A stretch of 11,746 nucleotides of DNA from Bacteroidota bacterium (GTDB taxonomy: Bacteria > Bacteroidota > Ignavibacteria > Tepidaquicellales > Tepidaquicellaceae), in assembly GCA_023429265.1 (NCBI GenBank), contig JAEYVS010000099.1:1-11746 (forward strand), written 5' to 3'. Position 1 is the stretch's first letter. Each line of letters opens with the position of its first letter. This document shows, one piece after another, positions 6,875 through 11,746 of the stretch. Made by a program: the position numbers and the translations under genes. The notes under the pieces were generated by a model that was given only the letters and a program-made list of their open reading frames with translations, ran no database searches and was not told the DNA's origin.

Positions 6875-8584
6875 TTACTTCAGTAAGATCATTTTTTTGA
6901 CATCAGAATAGTATTTGGACTGGATCCTGTAATAATAAACCCCGGCAGGGAGAGAGCCGGCATCGAATTGGACTGTGTATCTGCCTTTGGTATGGAATGA
7001 ATCAACTATCTTTGAGATTTCCTGTCCTAATAAGTTATATACCACGATCTTTACGTTTACTGCATCCAGGATGTCATATGTTATGTTCGTGGAAGGATTA
7101 AAGGGATTGGGATAGTTTTGACTCAGCTTGTATGTTGTTGGGATAACCTGTTCTTCAAAGCTCATTGGTCTGTCGATCCTGATTACCGGATTAAAAATAT
7201 TTAGCCGTCCTCCTGATAGGATCTTTCCCTGTAATGTTGGAAGTTTATCTGATCCTTCCAGAATGAATTTTTTGATTCTTAATGCCATCGAATCAGGATA
7301 GGCAGCTCCATAATCCAGATATGACTGGTGTGCGGCAGAATAAAGCAGTGCGACTGCGCCTGCTACGTGAGGTGAAGCAAGGGACGTACCTCCCGAAATA
7401 CTGTAAAAATTTCCGGGAATTGTTGACAAAATTGAAACACCTGGTGCTCCAATGTCTATTGATTTAGATCCATAAGCCGCTCCTCCAAATAACTCATCAA
7501 CTGAGGTGGTACTGGTAACACTTATCAAATAATTACTCGGACACGATGTCGGAATGTCGCCTGTCAGATCCACATTTGAAGAGTTGTTCATCGTTGCTGC
7601 TACATTTAAAATGCCTTCTTTTCCCATTACATCAAAGAATTCACACCACAAAGGATGGTCTTCCGGCCTGGCGAAATCAATTCCAAAGGATGAATTTGCC
7701 GCCACAATATAGCAGCCTTTATCACCGTTAGTCATATTGTATAACTGCCTTTGTTTTAATACATATGAATATGCCTTTAACACCGTAGCTTCGTCAATTT
7801 CAGGAGTTGCTTTTATTTGTATTGGAAGTAGTGATACCCTCCAGTTTACTCCCGCGATTCCATTGTTGTTGTTGCCTTTAGCTCCTATTATCCCGCAAAC
7901 CCTGGTTCCATGATCCAGCGAAATAATCGAATCATTTCCCGATGCCGCGTTCCATCCGTTATAGTCATCGATATAACCGTTTCTGTCGTCATCGATACCG
8001 TTACCGGGTATCTCGTCTAGATTCTTTCTGAATGTCAGCTCAGTGTGCTGCAGGTAAAAACCATTATCTATCACGGCAACCACTATCTCTCTGCCGTCTT
8101 TTGTCTTTCCGCCCGTTGTGTAGTCCCATGCTTTCAATGCTTCTATGTCCGCATTTGGAATACCGCCATGCTGACCTGTATTCTGTAATCCCCACTGCTC
8201 ATCAAACCGTGGATCATCCGGAGCGTTCTCGCGCAGACTTACTATATGATTAAATTGGGCAGTCTTTACATCAGGAGATGAGTTGAATGAAGTCAGTAAT
8301 TGATCCGGTGAATCGATCTCACTTTCGTTATATTTTATAAGCCATAGATTGAGCTCTCCGGAGATGAGTTCAAAAGAAAAATTGGTATTGCTCGAAATTT
8401 CGGAAAGTACAGTCAAAGGACTTGAACCGCTCTTTAATTTTACAAGGATCTCTCCTTCAATTCTTGATGAGGTCTGATTTACGGAAGAATTAAAGTTTTC
8501 CGACCCGATTGTAATTATGGAAGCAGTTGATGCAAGGATGAGTAATAATAACCATCCGGATATTTTCCGTAATTTTTTTTGCAT
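6875..8584 (-). CDS. Secreted subtilisin-like serine protease with T9SS sorting domain (protease B)
   Basis: Second S8 endopeptidase, 569 residues, with the same order of parts as protease A. There is a signal peptide (basic start, hydrophobic 11-25) and a propeptide of about 42-120 opening E-G-E-I-L-V-K-L-K. The catalytic domain has Asp173 in V-I-D-N-G, His225 in H-G-T-R-V-C-G and Ser401 in G-T-S-L-A-S-P-H-V-A-G. There is an acidic D-D-D-R-N-G-Y-I-D-D loop (198-207). The type A T9SS domain spans about 485-569, with N-Y-P-N-P-F-N-P at 490-497 and ending K-K-M-I-L-L-K. Differences from protease A: His to Arg three residues after the catalytic His, and two extra cysteines (Cys230 and Cys291). 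Cys314 and Cys348 are shared with protease A. The oxyanion region reads A-A-T-M-N-N (329-334). The triad is complete, so it is probably active. It follows the OstA-like gene by 138 bases with no visible terminator between them. Confidence 0.93.
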   Translation of the reverse strand: MQKKLRKISGWLLLLILASTASIITIGSENFNSSVNQTSSRIEGEILVKLKSGSSPLTVLSEISSNTNFSFELISGELNLWLIKYNESEIDSPDQLLTSFNSSPDVKTAQFNHIVSLRENAPDDPRFDEQWGLQNTGQHGGIPNADIEALKAWDYTTGGKTKDGREIVVAVIDNGFYLQHTELTFRKNLDEIPGNGIDDDRNGYIDDYNGWNAASGNDSIISLDHGTRVCGIIGAKGNNNNGIAGVNWRVSLLPIQIKATPEIDEATVLKAYSYVLKQRQLYNMTNGDKGCYIVAANSSFGIDFARPEDHPLWCEFFDVMGKEGILNVAATMNNSSNVDLTGDIPTSCPSNYLISVTSTTSVDELFGGAAYGSKSIDIGAPGVSILSTIPGNFYSISGGTSLASPHVAGAVALLYSAAHQSYLDYGAAYPDSMALRIKKFILEGSDKLPTLQGKILSGGRLNIFNPVIRIDRPMSFEEQVIPTTYKLSQNYPNPFNPSTNITYDILDAVNVKIVVYNLLGQEISKIVDSFHTKGRYTVQFDAGSLPAGVYYYRIQSKYYSDVKKMILLK

Positions 8585-8722
8585 TCTGGTAAAAACTTAG
8601 CGGCTGTACTATATAATAAAATAGTAATATTATTTTAAAATTTCCAAATTAAATTTGAAAATCAAACTATTAAATAAACAACATTTACTATAAGTAGCAG
8701 GAGAAAATTATGTAGAAAGCGG
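8585..8722. other. AT-rich gap between the OstA-like gene and protease B
   Basis: These 138 bases hold no gene, no convincing promoter and no terminator hairpin. A short inverted repeat, TTTGA-AAA-TCAAA (8654-8666), and several A/T runs are present. Whether the LPS operon transcript runs into protease B cannot be decided from sequence. Confidence 0.5.
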
Positions 8723-10135
8723 CTATCTTCTGACGGGTTTGTCATCTCTGAATAAAAATCCCGGTAAGATGAGATTCTCCGCAGAGAGTCTTACCTCGGG
8801 AATGTACTGCCCTACAGGGTCGGAATCGATCATTATTTTACTTACCTGTTCGGTTTCATCGAAATTAATTATCATGTTTTTGCCTTCAGCGCGGTTCACT
8901 CCATTGGCTTTCAGATTTTCAAACGTAAAGTAAATGCTTTGCGAGCTCCCCGTTACATCTACTCTGCTTATTTGTTCATCCAGAAAATGCATGGTAATAT
9001 CCGTGCCTTTTACCTGGTTATACCTGTCGTAAAATCCCTGGTCGGCATTCTGAGATATTACAAAAGAATATTTTGACCCCGGTAGATTTTCCAGCTTTTT
9101 TATGTAAATCGTTTGGAGCTTTTTCCCCGGTAGGTCGGCGTAGATGCTGTCGCCGGTCATTTGAGATTCTTCCTGCCAGACTATTGGATTTAGAGATAGT
9201 GATACTGTTTCCGAATCGGCATAGAATGTGCTCAGACCGCTTTTGGACAGAAAATCTCCGCGTATGGTTTCCACACTGTCGGTTGCTACATAATACTCGG
9301 GATCATTTCTATAAGCCTCCATAATCCTGCTGTAAATAAATAATGTATCCGGCTCGTCGATCTGGATTAGCCGTGCATTGCCTGTGACCTTTGTATAGTT
9401 CCGGACTTCAAAATTCTCAAGGTGATCACCGTATACAATTGTATTGTTATTCTGGCTCTCGATCTTTACCCTTCCTGATGCGACAGATCTCTTTTCAAAT
9501 GAAAAATTTATCAGAGTGTCTGAAGTAACAATTGTAGAGTCACTCACCAAACGGGCATTGTTGTATGCAAGGGATTTACCCTGCCTTTTTAGAAAGTCTA
9601 CCTTTTCTGCAGTAATAACCGCGGAATCCGTCGTCACAACCACGTTTCCCTCTGCAAAAGAATCTTCGGTATTACGAAGATATGTCAGTTTATCTGAAGT
9701 AATGTCATAATCGGCATTTACAACGTGTACATTCCCGTTAAATATTGCCCGCGCGTCATTAAAGTAATATACTCCCGAGCTCGCGGTTAGAGTAGCATTG
9801 GGGTCCTTTAATGTTATTCCGCCTGATCCCGTTGCTCTCTTATCATTTCCATAGTATGTGCCCCGTGATGTAAGCAGTGTGACAGTGTCCTGGATGATTC
9901 TTACGTTACCGCGCAGATCTACATAGTTTTCATCGATGTACTGTGTAGCAGAGTTGCAATAAACGGTGATGTTACCCTGCTGAATGATTACATTTCCTGT
10001 CGCCTCCCGTACGGTTTTACCGTCTACTACATTTCCTGTCAGCTGGTCTGCGTTCTTCAGTTCGATTTTCTCCTGTGAATACAATGGTAGCGTGAGTAAA
10101 AACAGGACTATGATATTTATTGCGATCTTTATCAC
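8723..10135 (-). CDS. OstA/LptA-like periplasmic LPS-transport protein with 29-residue repeats
   Basis: Predicted periplasmic beta-jellyroll protein of the OstA family (LptA and the N-domain of LptD), thought to form the groove that carries LPS from the inner to the outer membrane. It has a signal peptide (hydrophobic 5-17, cleavage probably after L-Y-S at 20). G-N-V-type turns then recur at residues 47, 76, 105, 134, 163, 192 and 221 and again at 252, so the spacing is 29 residues for six steps and 31 for the last. It has 470 residues against about 185 for E. coli LptA, and the C-terminal half is more divergent. There is no LptD-like beta-barrel. The start is GTG, sharing its G with the lptC stop (TAGTG); no ATG fits the signal peptide. 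Co-translation with lptC is likely. It may do the LptA job alone or bridge to an LptD elsewhere. Confidence 0.85.
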   Translation of the reverse strand: MIKIAINIIVLFLLTLPLYSQEKIELKNADQLTGNVVDGKTVREATGNVIIQQGNITVYCNSATQYIDENYVDLRGNVRIIQDTVTLLTSRGTYYGNDKRATGSGGITLKDPNATLTASSGVYYFNDARAIFNGNVHVVNADYDITSDKLTYLRNTEDSFAEGNVVVTTDSAVITAEKVDFLKRQGKSLAYNNARLVSDSTIVTSDTLINFSFEKRSVASGRVKIESQNNNTIVYGDHLENFEVRNYTKVTGNARLIQIDEPDTLFIYSRIMEAYRNDPEYYVATDSVETIRGDFLSKSGLSTFYADSETVSLSLNPIVWQEESQMTGDSIYADLPGKKLQTIYIKKLENLPGSKYSFVISQNADQGFYDRYNQVKGTDITMHFLDEQISRVDVTGSSQSIYFTFENLKANGVNRAEGKNMIINFDETEQVSKIMIDSDPVGQYIPEVRLSAENLILPGFLFRDDKPVRR

Positions 10136-10665
10136 TAATCGAATGTACCTGTTACTTTATATATCTTATAATTTGTCAGATTCTGGTCGGATTCAAAGCC
10201 TATTCCCTTTATCTCTTCATTTGGGGTCTTAATATGAACGAATTGATCCGAATAAACTTTTTGTTCTCTATTATTCCAGAATAGCTTATCTGTTTTTAAA
10301 ATACTTCCTTCTTTGTTCACAACGACAACGCTGTCGTATATTTCTATGTCCTTTGTTGAATCTACCACAATGCCATTTTTCCCCGTCAGAGTGGAGACGA
10401 TTTCACCCGCCTTGAAAAAATCCACCTTGGCTCCGCTGTCTATCTTAATGTATCCTTTTCCCGGGTAATGTCCCATATAGCCTGCATTCAGTATTGCTGT
10501 AATATTGGCGGAATCGGAAAATGAGACGGTAGAATTCCAGCTCTCCTGGTCGGGAGTATCCTGAGTATTGTAATCTGTTTTGGGAGGGGCTAACTTTTCT
10601 TCACAGGCTGTGAAGGCAATTACCGCAATTATCAAAAGCAAGATTTTATTACCTGGTCTGATCAT
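10135..10665 (-). CDS. lptC: LPS export protein LptC, predicted lipoprotein
   Basis: Predicted LptC, the periplasmic part of the LptB2FGC complex that receives LPS from the inner membrane and passes it to LptA. From the ATG at 10665 it is 176 residues. A short basic start and hydrophobic stretch lead to a lipobox F-T-A-C, so Cys21 would be lipidated, unlike the membrane-anchored E. coli LptC. The rest is beta-rich, with alternating segments typical of LptC such as G-H-Y-P-G-K-G-Y-I and L-F-W-N-N-R-E-Q-K-V-Y-S-D. The frame extends to a TTG at 10680, one base after the kdsD stop; I prefer the ATG because it puts a normal basic segment in front of the lipoprotein signal. The stop overlaps the next start by one base. 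Its place between kdsD and the OstA-like gene strongly supports the call; sequence similarity alone is weaker. Confidence 0.85.
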   Translation of the reverse strand: MIRPGNKILLLIIAVIAFTACEEKLAPPKTDYNTQDTPDQESWNSTVSFSDSANITAILNAGYMGHYPGKGYIKIDSGAKVDFFKAGEIVSTLTGKNGIVVDSTKDIEIYDSVVVVNKEGSILKTDKLFWNNREQKVYSDQFVHIKTPNEEIKGIGFESDQNLTNYKIYKVTGTFD

Positions 10666-10681
10666 TTTAAAACATTTCAAG

Positions 10682-11674
10682 TTATAGCCCTACTTCGATG
10701 AGCTTATGCATATGAACAATTCCCGCGAGCTTTCCGTTCTTATCCGTGATCACAAGCTGTGTTATCTTATTATCTTCCATGAATTCCAATGCTCTTTTTG
10801 CAAGGGTGTTTTCCTCTATGTTCTTTGGATTACCGGTCATAACTTCACGGGCTTTCGTTTTTGTCAGGTCAAGATTCTTTTCCAGATACCGCCGGATGTC
10901 CCCGTCAGTAATGAATCCTTTAATTGTTTTACCCGTGGTTACAACTGCGCATCCCAGGCGTTTGGATGAAATTTCATAAATGACTTCTTTTAATCCATCT
11001 CCTTCCTTTACTGCCGGAATGTCGTCACCCTTCACCATTATGTCGCTTACCTTCAAAAGAAGCTTTGCTCCAAGGCTCCCTCCGGGGTGGAGTGAGGCAA
11101 AGTCTCTCTCGGAAAAACCGTTCTTGTTCAGTAACGCAACCGCCATTGCGTCGCCTATCACCAGGGTGACCGTCGTGGATGACGTAGGCGCGAGATTATG
11201 CGGACAGGCTTCCTTTTTTATTGAAGCGTCTATCACGTGATCTGAAACCTTCGCCAGTTCCGATGTGATATTTCCCACTATGGAAATTATTTTTATCTTA
11301 AGAGATTTAAAAATCGGGATGAGCGTATTAATGTCATTCGTGCTGCCGCTTTTGGAAATTATCAGTACTACATCATCCTCTCTTACTGCTCCGAGATCTC
11401 CGTGTATTGTATCGGCTGTATGCAGGAATATAGAATATGTCCCCGTCGAATTAAATGTTGCTACTATCTTCTGAGCTATGATCCCCGATTTCCCGATGCC
11501 CATTACCACGACTTTGCCTTTGCATTTGTGTATGGTTTCTATCGCTGACGAAAAATTATCCCGGAATTTCGGATTTGTAAATCTTTTCAGTAGATCATCT
11601 ATGGATTGCTTTTCTATCGAGACTACCTGCTTAGCGTCTCTTAGTATGTTGTCTTTGCTTTTAGAAACAGCCAA
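10682..11674 (-). CDS. kdsD: D-arabinose-5-phosphate isomerase KdsD (SIS plus two CBS domains)
   Basis: Cytosolic isomerase converting D-ribulose 5-phosphate to D-arabinose 5-phosphate, the first step of Kdo synthesis for LPS. At 330 residues it matches the E. coli enzyme (328). The SIS domain (about 40-180) shows G-I-G-K-S-G at 59-64, I-H-G-D-L-G with His91, E-A-C-P near 155-158, and L-A-P-T-S-S-T-T (161-168) followed by G-D-A-M-A-V-A-L-L. H-P-G-G-S-L-G with His196 follows. Two CBS domains cover about 210-265 and 277-330. Residue 111, where E. coli has Glu in S-G-E-S, is Ser here. The start is TTG: the only upstream stop in frame is a few codons away and no ATG occurs before residue 58. The gene leads lptC by 16 bases. 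Its promoter would lie in 11675-11746 or beyond. GutQ/KpsF paralogues are alternatives, but the lptC context favours kdsD. Confidence 0.93.
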   Translation of the reverse strand: MAVSKSKDNILRDAKQVVSIEKQSIDDLLKRFTNPKFRDNFSSAIETIHKCKGKVVVMGIGKSGIIAQKIVATFNSTGTYSIFLHTADTIHGDLGAVREDDVVLIISKSGSTNDINTLIPIFKSLKIKIISIVGNITSELAKVSDHVIDASIKKEACPHNLAPTSSTTVTLVIGDAMAVALLNKNGFSERDFASLHPGGSLGAKLLLKVSDIMVKGDDIPAVKEGDGLKEVIYEISSKRLGCAVVTTGKTIKGFITDGDIRRYLEKNLDLTKTKAREVMTGNPKNIEENTLAKRALEFMEDNKITQLVITDKNGKLAGIVHMHKLIEVGL

Positions 11675-11746
11675 TTTTGTATGTTATTTATATTTACTGT
11701 ATAATACTCAGAATATTGGTTTTTTAAAATTACATTAATTTACTGC

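Noticed and set aside
3290..8584. The two proteases as a recent tandem duplication or repeat element
   Set aside because: They are clear paralogues but differ at about half of positions by eye and are separated by another gene, so the duplication is old and not a DNA repeat.
11700..11705. TATAAT on the plus strand as a promoter
   Set aside because: No -35 partner and no plus-strand gene follow within the window; the sequence is simply AT-rich.
1..11746. CRISPR arrays, tRNA/rRNA genes, insertion sequences, toxin-antitoxin or phage defence genes
   Set aside because: Reading both strands, I saw no regular direct repeats with spacers, no cloverleaf or rRNA-like sequence and no transposase or defence-family protein.

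Overview
The window looks like chromosome from a Gram-negative member of the Bacteroidota/Chlorobi/Ignavibacteria group. I infer this from four things. Three genes end in type A C-terminal sorting domains of the type IX secretion system (T9SS), with the N-Y-P-N-P-F-N-P motif that is very common in Ignavibacteria-like genomes. There is a Kdo/LPS-export operon, so an outer membrane is expected. Shine-Dalgarno sequences are weak or absent, and one upstream region fits the Bacteroidota promoter pattern TTTG-N19-TAnnTTTG. A BshA homologue adds bacillithiol synthesis. The exact lineage cannot be fixed from sequence reading alone.

Layout, left to right. Positions 1-884 (minus) hold the N-terminal two thirds of imidazolonepropionase (hutI), cut by the window edge. 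Positions 903-1916 (minus) encode an OppD/DppD-type peptide-transporter ATPase, 18 bases upstream of hutI and probably co-transcribed with it. A 174-base AT-rich region separates it from the divergent bshA (2091-3254, plus), whose stop codon lies in the loop of a strong terminator hairpin. The rest of the window is on the minus strand. In transcription order it runs kdsD (11674-10682), lptC (10665-10135), a large OstA/LptA-like gene (10135-8723), subtilisin-like protease B (8584-6875), a beta-propeller plus P-domain protein (6765-5104) and subtilisin-like protease A (5011-3290).

How the genes work together. KdsD makes arabinose-5-phosphate for Kdo, and the LptC- and OstA-like proteins would carry finished LPS across the periplasm, so these three form an envelope operon. 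The next three genes encode exported proteins with matching T9SS signals. Two are paralogous S8 proteases without P domains, and between them sits a P-domain protein without a protease domain. This arrangement suggests a secreted proteolytic set in which the P domain may act in trans. The peptide-transporter ATPase and the histidine-degradation enzyme would fit a peptide-using lifestyle, but that link is only inference.

No tRNA, rRNA, CRISPR array, insertion sequence or phage gene was seen. No stretch over 300 bases lacks a gene. The longest gap is 1917-2090.
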